The translations under genes and the position numbers were made by a program. The notes beneath the pieces are model-generated. The model did no database searches, had not been told where the DNA came from, and saw nothing but the letters and a program-made list of their open reading frames with translations. Shown in pieces: positions 1 through 9,834 of a stretch of 64,000 nucleotides of DNA; position 1 is the first letter of the stretch, and the number at the start of each line of letters is the position of its first letter. The DNA is taken from NCBI RefSeq assembly GCF_032116555.1, contig NZ_CP134949.1:1302001-1366000 (forward strand). Direction: 5' to 3'. Source of the DNA: Halobaculum sp. XH14. GTDB taxonomy: Archaea > Halobacteriota > Halobacteria > Halobacteriales > Haloferacaceae.

Positions 1-1059
1 CTGCACGTCGTGGGCGACCGCCTGCTCGCCGACCGAGATGACCGTCCCCTTGTCGTCGTGTTGCCACGAGCGGAGCGGCGCGCCGCGGACCGCGCGCGCG
101 AGGTTCTCGCCCGCGACCTCGGCGGCCTGCCAGGCGGCCTGCGCGGTCGGCGGTGCCACGTCGTCGTCGCCCTGGTCGATCAGCGCGCTGTCGCCGATGG
201 CGAACACGCGGTCGTCGCTCGTCTCGAAGGTGGACTCGGCGAACACGCGGTTCGAGCGCTCGTCCTTCTCCAGGTCGACCTCGGTGATCTCCTCCTGGCC
301 GGTGATGCCGCCGGTCCACAGGAGGATGTCGTAGGGAAGCTCCTCTGGCTCCTCGTCCTCGCCGCCGCCCAGATAGGCCGCGTCCTCGTCGACCTTGGAG
401 ATGAAGTCGCCGGTGAGGATGTCGATGTCCTTCCCGAGCAGGCGCTTGCGGAGGGCTCCCTGCACCTCGGGATCGTTGCCCGGGAACACCTCGTCGAGCC
501 CCTCGACGAGCGAGATGTCGATCGGCGAGCGCGTCGCGTCGCGGTACTCGGCGATCTCGCCGGCCGCCTGGATGCCCGAGAGCCCCGCGCCGCCGACGAG
601 CACCGTCGCCGGATCCATCTCGGTCGCGTCCTCGGCTGCCGTCTCGAGTTCCCGGTGGATCTCTCGGGCGTCGTCGAGCCCCTTCAGCGTGAGCGAGTGT
701 TCGCGGAGCCCGTCGATGCCGTAGAACGCCGTCGCCGAGCCGACCCCGACCAGCAGGTAGTCGTAGTCGATATCGGCGCCGTCCTCGGTCTCGACCGTGC
801 GCTCGTCGGTGTCGACGTCGGTGACGCGCCCCTTGCGGAACTCGGTCGAGTCGTCCTTGATCTCCTCGACGGGGATCGCGACCTTCGACTCCACCGACGG
901 GTCGCGGATGCAGCGGTGGACCTCGTGGAGCACGAGGTGGTAGTCGTGCTCGGAGACCCACGTCAGCGTCGCCTCACCGGGTTCGATCTCCTCCTCGAAC
1001 GCCTTCACAGCGCCTGCACCGGCGTAGCCCGAGCCGATGACGACGACGTTCGTACTCAT
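1..1059 (-). CDS. NAD(P)/FAD-dependent oxidoreductase, NDH-2-like (3' end beyond window)
   Basis: This is a pyridine-nucleotide disulfide-type flavoprotein, probably a type II NADH dehydrogenase that feeds electrons to the quinone pool without pumping protons. The visible 353 codons begin with an FAD-binding GSGYAG loop at about residues 9-14. A second nucleotide-binding loop, GGAGLSG, lies at about 156-162, and the FAD-closing FAIGD motif at about 286-290. The reading frame runs off the left edge without a stop, so the C-terminus is missing. The ATG at 1059 follows a TATA-like ATTTATT at about 1080-1088, which fits a leaderless transcript. Sulfide:quinone reductase is the main alternative; the fold is certain, the substrate less so. 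Confidence 0.85.
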   Translation of the reverse strand, partial: MSTNVVVIGSGYAGAGAVKAFEEEIEPGEATLTWVSEHDYHLVLHEVHRCIRDPSVESKVAIPVEEIKDDSTEFRKGRVTDVDTDERTVETEDGADIDYDYLLVGVGSATAFYGIDGLREHSLTLKGLDDAREIHRELETAAEDATEMDPATVLVGGAGLSGIQAAGEIAEYRDATRSPIDISLVEGLDEVFPGNDPEVQGALRKRLLGKDIDILTGDFISKVDEDAAYLGGGEDEEPEELPYDILLWTGGITGQEEITEVDLEKDERSNRVFAESTFETSDDRVFAIGDSALIDQGDDDVAPPTAQAAWQAAEVAGENLARAVRGAPLRSWQHDDKGTVISVGEQAVAHDVQ

Positions 1060-1079
1060 GGCCGGCGATTTCGAGTCCT

Positions 1080-1122
1080 GGAATAAATGGGTATTGAAAC
1101 GGCCTCCAACGTGCAACGTTGC
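1080..1122 (-). promoter_or_regulatory. Promoter region of the NDH-like gene with upstream palindrome
   Basis: Read on the minus strand, a TATA-like ATTTATTCC (about 1080-1088) sits about 25 bases before the ATG at 1059. Further upstream is a perfect 10-bp palindrome, GCAACGTTGC, at 1113-1122. A second CAACGT half lies beside it, so the motif could be a regulator site. The promoter assignment rests on position only. Confidence 0.4.
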
Positions 1123-1252
1123 CGTGACCGGTTCTCCTATCCGGTTCGGCCGGATTCGGGCATCGCCGTGTGGGGCCGTGTCGAGCGAACCGGTCGCAGT
1201 TCGTCGGTGACGCCCCGAACGCGGGACCACCCCTGCCGGGGTGTCGTGCCGG

Positions 1253-2074
1253 CTACTCCAGCGAGAGGCCCGCGTGCCAGCGGTCGACGCCGGCCTCGGC
1301 TTTCACCCGGTCCATCCGCGCGAGCAACGCGGCCGCGAGGCTCGCACACTCGACGGCGCGCGACTCGCCCTCGGTTCTGAACTCGCCGGTGATCCGGTTC
1401 GCGTACACCGTACAGACGGCACCGGCCCGGAGGCCGTACACGTTCGCGATGGTCATGATCGCCGACGCCTCCATCTCGATGTTCTTCACGTTCGCCTCGC
1501 GGAGCTCCTCGACGAGCGAGTCCGCGCCGGCGGCCTCGAACCCCTCGAACCCGGGTCGACCCTGCCCGGCATAGAAGGAGTCGGCCGACATCGTGAGGCC
1601 GACGTGGTAGTCGTACCCGAGCCGCTCGGCGGCGGCGACGAGCGCCGAGACGACCTCGTGGTCGGCGCTCGCTGGGTAGTCCTCCCGGACGTACTCCTTG
1701 CTCGTCCCTTCCTGCCGGACGCCCCCCGAGGTGATGACGAGATCGCCGACGTCCATCCCCTCCTGGATCGCCCCGCAGGAGCCGACCCGGATGAACGTGT
1801 CGACGCCGACCCGCGCGAGCTCCTCGACCGCGATGGCCGCCGAGGGAGAGCCGATGCCGGTCGAGGTGACCGAGAGCGCCTCGTCGTCGTACGTGCCCGT
1901 GGCGGTGCGGTACTCGCGATGCTGGCCGACCTCGACGTGGTCGTCCCAGACCGCCGTCACCTTGTCCACGCGCTCGGGATTGCCCGGAAGCAGAACCGTG
2001 TCCGCCATGTCGTCGGACCCGACTTCGACGTGGTACTGCACGTCATCGTTGGGATCCTCGCTCGCGTCGGTCAT
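1253..2074 (-). CDS. udp: Uridine phosphorylase / nucleoside phosphorylase
   Basis: This 273-residue protein belongs to the PNP/UDP family and phosphorolyses uridine to uracil and ribose-1-phosphate. Visible hallmarks are the phosphate-binding LPGNPERV near residue 30, GIGSPSAAIAVEEL with RVGSCGAIQ in the middle, and the late EMEASAI motif that contacts the ribose. Length is normal for the family. A cytidine deaminase lies about 0.8 kb away (2878-3330), so the two could form a pyrimidine-nucleoside salvage route. Nucleoside specificity (uridine versus purine nucleosides) cannot be settled by eye. Confidence 0.88.
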   Translation of the reverse strand: MTDASEDPNDDVQYHVEVGSDDMADTVLLPGNPERVDKVTAVWDDHVEVGQHREYRTATGTYDDEALSVTSTGIGSPSAAIAVEELARVGVDTFIRVGSCGAIQEGMDVGDLVITSGGVRQEGTSKEYVREDYPASADHEVVSALVAAAERLGYDYHVGLTMSADSFYAGQGRPGFEGFEAAGADSLVEELREANVKNIEMEASAIMTIANVYGLRAGAVCTVYANRITGEFRTEGESRAVECASLAAALLARMDRVKAEAGVDRWHAGLSLE

Positions 2075-2220
2075 GCCACGTGGATTCGGCGAGGCCGGTG
2101 TTAGTCCTTCCGCGTTCCGTGCGTCGTGCCCCCCTCGGCGTCGGGAATCACGCCCGAGTCGGGTCGGGACGCGGGGACGACCGCCCCCGTGTTTAAGCGA
2201 TTCCCGCGAGATACGCGTCC

Positions 2221-2850
2221 ATGAGCAGCGCGCCCGACCCGGGACTCGTCCCGGAGAACCCGGCCGCCGCGTACGGCTTCGACGCCGCCTACCGCGGCGC
2301 GCCGCCGAACTGGGACATCGGCCGTCCCCAGCGGGCGTTCGTTCACCTCGAGGAGACCGGACGGATCGGCCGGCGCGTGCTGGAGGTCGGCTGTGGAACC
2401 GGCGAACTGTCGCTGTATCTCGCCCGCCACGGCCACGACGTGTTGGGGATCGATTTCGCGCCGAGCGCCATCGCGCAGGCCCGGAGCAAGGCGCGCTGGC
2501 GACGCGTTCCCGCCCACTTTCTCGTCTGGGACGCGCTGAAGCTCCCCGAACTCGGCGTCCGCGTCGACACCGTGCTCGACTCGGCGATGCTCCACTGTCT
2601 CGGCGAGGCCGAACAGGCGCGGTTCGTCGACGGGCTGGCGAGCGTCCTCGATCCGGGCGGGAGCTACTTCCTGCTGTGTGACGTGAAGCCGGAGGGTGCG
2701 AGCTACTTCCACGGGGCGTCGCTCTCGCGCTCGGAGATCGAACGGCTGTTCGCCGGCCCGGAGTGGGAACTCGAGTCCGTCTCCGAGACGGTGTTCGAAC
2801 GCCGGGCGTCCCACAACCCGGCGTACCTCGTCGGCGTCACGCGAACGTGA
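2221..2850 (+). CDS. Class I SAM-dependent methyltransferase
   Basis: This is a 209-residue single-domain methyltransferase. Motif I, EVGCGTGEL, lies at about residues 57-65, followed by an acidic turn (GIDFAPSAI) and a motif IV-like VLDSAMLHCL. The N-terminus, with NWDIGRPQ, resembles TehB/thiopurine-type small-molecule methyltransferases. The ATG at 2221 follows GTTTAAG at about 2190-2197, consistent with leaderless transcription. The substrate is unknown. Confidence 0.85.
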   Translation: MSSAPDPGLVPENPAAAYGFDAAYRGAPPNWDIGRPQRAFVHLEETGRIGRRVLEVGCGTGELSLYLARHGHDVLGIDFAPSAIAQARSKARWRRVPAHFLVWDALKLPELGVRVDTVLDSAMLHCLGEAEQARFVDGLASVLDPGGSYFLLCDVKPEGASYFHGASLSRSEIERLFAGPEWELESVSETVFERRASHNPAYLVGVTRT

Positions 2851-2877
2851 GCCGCTTTCGCCCGACGGTCGCGGAAC

Positions 2878-3330
2878 TCAGTCGTCGCCCTCGCGGGCCG
2901 CCTCGGCGTCCTCCAGCGTCTCCAGGCTGATGGTGTTCGGGAGGAGTTCGCCGAGCGTGTAGCTGGCGACGTCGTCCCCCTCGTCACAGACCACCTCCGT
3001 GTCGCCCGCGCAAAACTCCGCGAGCGTCTGCCGGCACATCCCGCAGGGCGTGACGCCGTCCCGGGCCGCGGAGGCGACGGCGACGCGTTCGAACGAGTCG
3101 TGGCCGTTCTTCACCGCCTCGCCGATGGCGACTTCCTCGGCGTGCAGCGAGTTGGAGTAGTTCGCGTTCTCGACGTTGCAGCCGACGAAGACGGAGCCGT
3201 CGGTGGTCCGGACGGCCGCGCCGACCGGGTACTCCGAGTACGGGACGTAGGCGTCTGCGAACGCTTCGCGGGCCCTGACGAGCAGCGGGTCATCGGTCGG
3301 GTCGGCGCCGCCGTCGGTGGCGTCGGTCAT
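2878..3330 (-). CDS. cdd: Cytidine deaminase
   Basis: This 150-residue zinc deaminase hydrolyses cytidine and deoxycytidine to uridine and deoxyuridine. The zinc ligands and catalytic glutamate are visible in LHAEEVAI and PCGMCRQ, and the substrate loop in GCNVENANYSNS. I chose the ATG at 3330 because a TATA-like ATTTATG (about 3358-3365) lies about 30 bases upstream. An in-frame ATG at 3348 would sit too close to that box. It pairs functionally with uridine phosphorylase at 1253-2074. Confidence 0.93.
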   Translation of the reverse strand: MTDATDGGADPTDDPLLVRAREAFADAYVPYSEYPVGAAVRTTDGSVFVGCNVENANYSNSLHAEEVAIGEAVKNGHDSFERVAVASAARDGVTPCGMCRQTLAEFCAGDTEVVCDEGDDVASYTLGELLPNTISLETLEDAEAAREGDD

Positions 3331-3355
3331 GGGTGTGGTAGGCTCCATGGCCGGC

Positions 3356-3366
3356 CACATAAATCC
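3356..3366. promoter_or_regulatory. Shared TATA-like core between cdd and a small membrane gene
   Basis: The AT-rich run CACATAAAT lies between divergent genes starting at 3330 (minus) and 3403 (plus). Read on either strand it is TATA-like and about 30-40 bases from the two starts, so it may serve as a bidirectional promoter core. This is inferred from position. Confidence 0.4.
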
Positions 3367-3402
3367 CGACAGACCCTTGGCGGGGGCGGTCGAAGGTCGG
3401 CC

Positions 3403-3687
3403 GTGCACAGCCAGGACGCCCGGCACGACGGCGAGGTCGCGGCCGGCGGGGACGGACGGCGGTACCTCGTCGGTGCAGGCGCCGCGGTGACGCTGTTCGC
3501 CGCGACCGCGGGGTTCCTGCTCGCCGCCAACAACGCCGTCAACGGGGTGACGGTGTTCGGGACGGTTCACGTCCCGGGCACGCCGGCGGCGATGGCGCTC
3601 TACGGCGCGCTCCTCTCGGTACTGCTCCTGCTCGCCCTGTTCTCGCTGGTCTCGCTCGCGTCCCGCTACGACGAGGACGCCACGTAA
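3403..3687 (+). CDS. Small two-helix membrane protein
   Basis: This 94-residue protein starts at GTG. A polar 22-residue N-terminus precedes two hydrophobic segments at about residues 24-44 and 62-83, and it ends in a short charged tail. I do not recognise a named family. It is divergent from cdd and is followed 58 bases later by another small membrane gene, so the two may be cotranscribed. The frame can be read further upstream, but that stretch is antisense to cdd and is not credible. Confidence 0.6.
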   Translation: MHSQDARHDGEVAAGGDGRRYLVGAGAAVTLFAATAGFLLAANNAVNGVTVFGTVHVPGTPAAMALYGALLSVLLLLALFSLVSLASRYDEDAT

Positions 3688-3745
3688 CCCGGACCGGGCG
3701 GTCCGAGAGCGGATTGCTTTTGTGCCGTCACGGCCCAGTGGGAAC

Positions 3746-4018
3746 ATGGCAACGACGCCGGAGACCGACGGCGACGTCGCCGCGGGCACGGCCGACCCGG
3801 ACGGCGCAGGCGAGGGCGACGGCACCGAGGGCCGGACCCGCAAACGCGGCGTCCTCGCCACGCTGCCGTTCCTCGCCATCGGCATCGCGGACGTCATCCT
3901 GCTGCTGGAGGTCGGCCTGGAACCGCTCTGGGGCTTTGCTATCCTGCCGCCGATCCTCTTCTGTTCGGTGCTGGCCTACCTGGTGTTCTCCACGGACTTC
4001 CTCGAGGACCGCACCTGA
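3746..4018 (+). CDS. Small two-helix membrane protein
   Basis: This 90-residue protein has a disordered acidic N-terminus of about 30 residues and a basic RTRKRG patch. Two hydrophobic segments follow, at about residues 38-56 and 63-82. The topology suggests a small integral membrane protein typical of haloarchaeal genomes. The ATG at 3746 starts exactly at the acidic segment. The function is unknown. Confidence 0.65.
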   Translation: MATTPETDGDVAAGTADPDGAGEGDGTEGRTRKRGVLATLPFLAIGIADVILLLEVGLEPLWGFAILPPILFCSVLAYLVFSTDFLEDRT

Positions 4019-4092
4019 GCGTCGACGTCGCTGGCGACGATGCCGTTCGCAGACGTTCACGGCCGCCCTCCCGACGCGACTCGATCCGCGGG

Positions 4093-4677
4093 TCACCCGC
4101 CGGTGTCGTACTTGTAGGTCGCCTCGTCCGGGTCGATGCCGAAGTCCTCGGCCGTGTCCTCGGGTTCGGGGGCCGGCTCGTCCGCCATCGGCTTCGCGTT
4201 CTTGAACGCCTCCCTGAGTTCGCCCGGCACGGCGAACGACTCGCGTTTGAGCACGAGCGGTACGGCTTCGGCCTGTTGCTCGCGGACGGTCCCGAGCCGC
4301 TCCCGCATCGGTTCGGGGAGCGCGGACTCCTCGACCGCTTCGAAGCCGAACTGGGTCAGGTAGTCCGCGGTCTCGGTGAAACAGTAGACGACGTCGAAGC
4401 CGTCGTCGCCGGCTTCGTCGACGAGCCGTTCGAGGATGTGTGCGCCGACGCCCTGACCGCGCCAGGCGGGCAACACGCCGATGCTCGTCAGCTCACAGAA
4501 GTCGCCCCCGTCGGTCTTGTGGAGCCGGAACCGCCCGAACCCCGCGCGGTCGTTGCGTCCCTCCTCGACCGCGATGACGTAGTCACGGGACCGGAACGAG
4601 CCCTCGTCCAACCCCATCTCCTCGATGTGGTCGAGCAGCCAGACCTCGTCCCGGTTCCTGGCATCACGGACGTACAT
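4093..4677 (-). CDS. GNAT-family N-acetyltransferase
   Basis: This 194-residue acyltransferase has an acetyl-CoA-binding core with LTSIGVLPAWRGQGVGAHIL at about residues 65-84, including the RGQGVG pyrophosphate loop. It ends in an acidic tail. The ATG at 4677 begins MYVRDA. Upstream in-frame sequence is low in coding character. The pattern of a conserved core and a variable tail does not reveal the acceptor. Confidence 0.82.
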   Translation of the reverse strand: MYVRDARNRDEVWLLDHIEEMGLDEGSFRSRDYVIAVEEGRNDRAGFGRFRLHKTDGGDFCELTSIGVLPAWRGQGVGAHILERLVDEAGDDGFDVVYCFTETADYLTQFGFEAVEESALPEPMRERLGTVREQQAEAVPLVLKRESFAVPGELREAFKNAKPMADEPAPEPEDTAEDFGIDPDEATYKYDTGG

Positions 4678-4843
4678 AACTGACTCTACGCGGCGGGGTG
4701 GAAAATCGTTTTGGCGAGGTGGGGGACGGCCCCCGTCACCAACGGCGCGCCGTTCGGTCGCCGCCATCTCACCGTCGCTCCATCAGGCCGTCATCGGCCC
4801 CCGCCGCGCGCGGGCCGTCGTCGACCCGGCTACTCCCGAACCC

Positions 4844-5626
4844 TCACCGCGCCGTCCACCCGCCGTCGACGGAGAGACACGTACCGGTGACGTAGGCCGC
4901 AGCCTCGGAGGCCAGAAACACGACGGGGCCGGCGACCTCCGCCGGCTCCGCGAACCGTCCCATCGGGGTCCGGTCGAGGACGGACCGACGCAACTCGTCG
5001 TTCTCCGCGATGCCCGCAGTCAGGTCGGTCAGCACGTACCCCGGCGCGACGGCGTTCACCCGGACGTCGGGCGCCCAGGACAGCGCCATGCTCTTGGTCA
5101 CGCCGACGAGGCCGTGCTTCGAGGCGACGTACGGGTGCTGGCGCGGGAGGCCGACCAGCCCCCCGACGCTGGCGACGTTCACCAGCGACCCGCCGCCGTC
5201 GGCCCGGAGCGCAGGCGCCGCCGCGCGGGCACACCGCAGCGCCCCCTCCAGGTTCACGTCGAGGACGGTCCGGGTGCCCTCCTCGGTCGTTTCCTCCGGC
5301 GTCCCGAGCGCGCCGCGCGGGTTCACCCCGGCGTTGTTGACGACGACGTCGAGCCGGCCGAACTCGGACTCGACGGCGTCGAACAGGTCCATCACCGCGT
5401 CCGCGTCGGTCACGTCGGTCGGGCGGACGAGCGAGTTCACGCCCTCGGCCTCGACGGCCGCGGCGGCGTCCTCGACGTCCTCGCGCGTTCTGGAGGTCGG
5501 CACCACGTCGGCGCCGGCGCGGGCCAGGCCCAGCGCGATGGCCCGTCCGATGCCGCGCGTCCCGCCGGTCACGACCGCGGTTCGTCCGGAGAGGTCGAAG
5601 CTGGCGTCCGGGTCGAACTCGTCCAT
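4844..5626 (-). CDS. Short-chain dehydrogenase/reductase (FabG-like)
   Basis: This is a 260-residue classical SDR with the cofactor loop TGGTRGIG at about residues 20-27. It also has the NNAG stabilising motif, a catalytic Ser in NVASVGG, and YVASK supplying Tyr and Lys. It ends with the family's usual LSVDGGWTA. The residues after the second beta strand (TSRTRED) suggest NADP(H). The substrate is undefined: 3-oxoacyl reductases and glucose dehydrogenase-like enzymes share these motifs. Confidence 0.88.
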   Translation of the reverse strand: MDEFDPDASFDLSGRTAVVTGGTRGIGRAIALGLARAGADVVPTSRTREDVEDAAAAVEAEGVNSLVRPTDVTDADAVMDLFDAVESEFGRLDVVVNNAGVNPRGALGTPEETTEEGTRTVLDVNLEGALRCARAAAPALRADGGGSLVNVASVGGLVGLPRQHPYVASKHGLVGVTKSMALSWAPDVRVNAVAPGYVLTDLTAGIAENDELRRSVLDRTPMGRFAEPAEVAGPVVFLASEAAAYVTGTCLSVDGGWTAR

Positions 5627-5998
5627 GCCGGGTGGTGTGTGGGGGCGTGACTTACTCCTTGTCGTCGTAGGTTGGTTGTTCGATTGTCTTCGATCAGTGG
5701 ACGGTGGGAACGGTACGATCTCGAAAGCCCCCACGGCGCTGGACTCGGCCGGCCGGCTGCGCTCCTCGCTCGCTTGCGCTCGCTGCGGTGCTTGACCGGC
5801 CGGCCGTCGTCCAGCACCGTGGCCCCTTTCAGTCCCACCCACCGCACCGCTCCGCACCTCACCCTCCCCAGCCTCTTGCGCTCCTCGCGCTCCCCTGTGG
5901 CTCGCGCTCCGGTGCTCATCCCTCGCGCGAGTTGACCGCCCACGAGGGACGGCCGCCGCGCGCCATCCGGCTCCGTCCCAGCACGCACGGGAGAGTCC
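5627..5998. repeat. Gene-free interval with inverted-repeat element and tandem GC-rich unit
   Basis: No credible gene is present. Imperfect arms of about 34 bp lie at 5723-5756 and 5796-5830. Reading inward, both run GAAAG, then ACGG(C/T)GCTGGAC, then GGCCGGCCGG. They flank a 39-bp centre. The outer right end, GGCCCCTTTCAGTCCCACCC (5821-5840), recurs exactly at 26041-26060. A unit GCGCTCCTCGC...CGGTGCT occurs at 5759-5792 and again, diverged, at about 5878-5930. That unit also matches 16349-16393. Confidence 0.6.
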
Positions 5999-7609
<1,611 letters not shown>

Positions 7610-7743
7610 GGTCGAACCGTGTTCCGTGGTGGCAAATGCCTTTCCACGAACCAGTGGGGGAACGGAGTCGAAGGGGCGGCTCCGCCGGCGCTCGGCGGAC
7701 ACCCGCAAACCTACTTACCCCCACGCGAGAACCGTCCGACGAG

Positions 7744-9798
7744 ATGGCGCCCACGGAGATCGACACGGACGCGGTGGTCCACGAACCGGACGAGGCGGTC
7801 GCCGAGGCCACGAACGTCCGCCAGTTCATGCGGGAGTACGGCATCGAGGACTACGAGACCCTCATCCAGCGGACCTGCACTGACGTCCCGGGCGAACCCG
7901 AGTCGGGCGTCGACTGGTTCTGGGACGAGCTCGTCGAGTACCTCGGCATCGAGTTCTACGAGCCGTACGACGAGGTGAGAGACGACGCGGACGGCCCGCA
8001 GTTCACCGACTGGTACCCCGGCGGCGAACTCAACCTCGCGCACAACGTCCTCGACCGCCACGCAGCGCCCGACTCCCCGAACAGGAACTCGGTCGCGTGC
8101 ATCTGGGAGGGCGAACCCGGGGACGAGCGCCACGTCACCTACCACGACCTCCACCGGCAGGCGAACAGGGTGGCGAACTACCTCGAGTCGGTCGGCGTCG
8201 GGACCGGCGACACGGTGGGGCTCTACATGGCGATGGTGCCCGAGGTAATCTCCATCCTCTACGGCTGTTTCAAGGTCGGCGCGATCGCGGTCCCCATCTT
8301 CTCCGGGTTCGGCACCGAGGCGACGGCGACCCGCATCGACGACTCGGAATGCAGGGTGCTGTTCACCGGCGACGGCTTCTACCGCCGCGGGAGCGAGGTG
8401 GTCCTGAAGGACACGGCCGACGCGGCCATCGCGGAGGCGGGTCACGTCGAGCACACGGTCGTCTACGATCGGTTCGGCACCCGCGAGTCGGCCGACGGTA
8501 ACGCGGCCGGCGGTAACGCGACCGACGGCGGTACGATCGACATCCCGTGGAACGACGAGCGGGACGAGTGGTGGGAGGACGCCGTCGAGTCACGGTCCCG
8601 CGAGTACGACACCAAGTCGCTCCCGTCGGACCAGGAGTCGATGCTGCTGTACTCCTCGGGGACGACGGGGACCCCGAAGGGAATCGTCCACACGCACGCC
8701 GGCGTCCAGACCCAGTGTGCCAAGGAGATCTACTTCGGCTTCGACCACCAGCCCGAGGACCGGTTCTTCTGGGTCTCGGACGTCGGCTGGATGATGGGCC
8801 CGTGGACGCTCATCGGCAACCACACGCTGGGCGGCACCGTCTTCATGTACGAGGGCGCGCCGGACCACCCCGGCCCGGACCGCTTCTGGGACATGATCGA
8901 ACGCCACGGGCTGACGACGTTCGGCATCTCGCCGACGGCGATCCGCGCGCTCCGCAAGCACGGCGACGAACACGTCCACGAGCACGACCTGTCGAGCCTC
9001 CGCCTGCTCGGGTCGACCGGCGAGCCTTGGGACCCCGAGAGCTGGATGTGGTTCTACGAGAACGTGGGCGGCGGCGAGTGCCCGATCATCAACATCTCGG
9101 GCGGCACGGAGATCTGCGGCTGCTTCCTCATGCCGATGCCCGACCAGCCGCTGAAACCCTGCACGCTCGGCGGGCCGGGGCTGGGGATGGACGTCGACAT
9201 CGTCGACGTCGAGGGCGACTCAATCGCCGACTCCCACGAGCGGGGGTACCTCGTCGCGCGCGACTCCTGTCCGTCGATGACCAAGAGCCTCTGGTCGGGC
9301 GACGAGCGCTACCTCGAGGAGTACTGGTCCACGTTCCGCGACCCGCCGCTGTGGAACCACGGCGACTGGGCCCAGAAGGACGAGGACGGCTTCTGGTTCC
9401 TCCACGGCCGCGCCGACGACGCGCTCAACGTCGCGGGGCGGAAGATCGGGCCGGCCGAGATCGAGGGGGTGCTCATCGACCACGACGCCGTGAACCAGGC
9501 CGCCGCTGTCGGCGTCCCCGACGAGACGACCGGAACCGCCGTCGTCGCCTACGTCGTGCTGGAGGACGGCGTCGACCCGAGCGACGACCTCCGCGCGGAA
9601 CTCACGACGCTCGTCGGCGAGGAGCACGGCAAGCCGTTCCGGCCGCGCGAACTGCTGTTCGTCGAGGAGTTCCCCAAGACGCAGTCGGGCAAGATCATCC
9701 GCCGCGCCATCTCGGCGGTCCACGAGAACGAGGACCCCGGCGACCTCTCCTCGATGGAGAACCCCGAGTCGCTCGAGAAGCTCCGGTCGGCGAGGTGA
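7744..9798 (+). CDS. Acyl-CoA synthetase of the Acs/acetoacetyl-CoA synthetase type
   Basis: This 684-residue protein has the long N-terminal extension typical of Acs-like enzymes. Its P-loop is YSSGTTGTPKG, it has DVGWMMGPW as in acetyl-CoA synthetases, and its catalytic A10 lysine is in QSGKIIRRAI. Acetyl-CoA synthetases carry a tryptophan-rich WWQTETG that closes the acetate pocket, but this protein reads ISGGTEICG, more like acetoacetyl-CoA synthetases. That suggests a larger acyl substrate. The ATG at 7744 starts the conserved N-terminus; the open frame upstream is antisense to the neighbouring ligase. Confidence 0.85.
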   Translation: MAPTEIDTDAVVHEPDEAVAEATNVRQFMREYGIEDYETLIQRTCTDVPGEPESGVDWFWDELVEYLGIEFYEPYDEVRDDADGPQFTDWYPGGELNLAHNVLDRHAAPDSPNRNSVACIWEGEPGDERHVTYHDLHRQANRVANYLESVGVGTGDTVGLYMAMVPEVISILYGCFKVGAIAVPIFSGFGTEATATRIDDSECRVLFTGDGFYRRGSEVVLKDTADAAIAEAGHVEHTVVYDRFGTRESADGNAAGGNATDGGTIDIPWNDERDEWWEDAVESRSREYDTKSLPSDQESMLLYSSGTTGTPKGIVHTHAGVQTQCAKEIYFGFDHQPEDRFFWVSDVGWMMGPWTLIGNHTLGGTVFMYEGAPDHPGPDRFWDMIERHGLTTFGISPTAIRALRKHGDEHVHEHDLSSLRLLGSTGEPWDPESWMWFYENVGGGECPIINISGGTEICGCFLMPMPDQPLKPCTLGGPGLGMDVDIVDVEGDSIADSHERGYLVARDSCPSMTKSLWSGDERYLEEYWSTFRDPPLWNHGDWAQKDEDGFWFLHGRADDALNVAGRKIGPAEIEGVLIDHDAVNQAAAVGVPDETTGTAVVAYVVLEDGVDPSDDLRAELTTLVGEEHGKPFRPRELLFVEEFPKTQSGKIIRRAISAVHENEDPGDLSSMENPESLEKLRSAR

Positions 9799-9834
9799 TC
9801 GCGGAGACGGGCCGGGCCGACGGCGGCGCCCCGG

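Noticed and set aside
10-1086. Long plus-strand open frame of 358 codons over the NDH-like gene
   Set aside because: It is the antisense shadow of a clear FAD/NAD-binding oxidoreductase on the minus strand; the product is Arg-rich and matches nothing.
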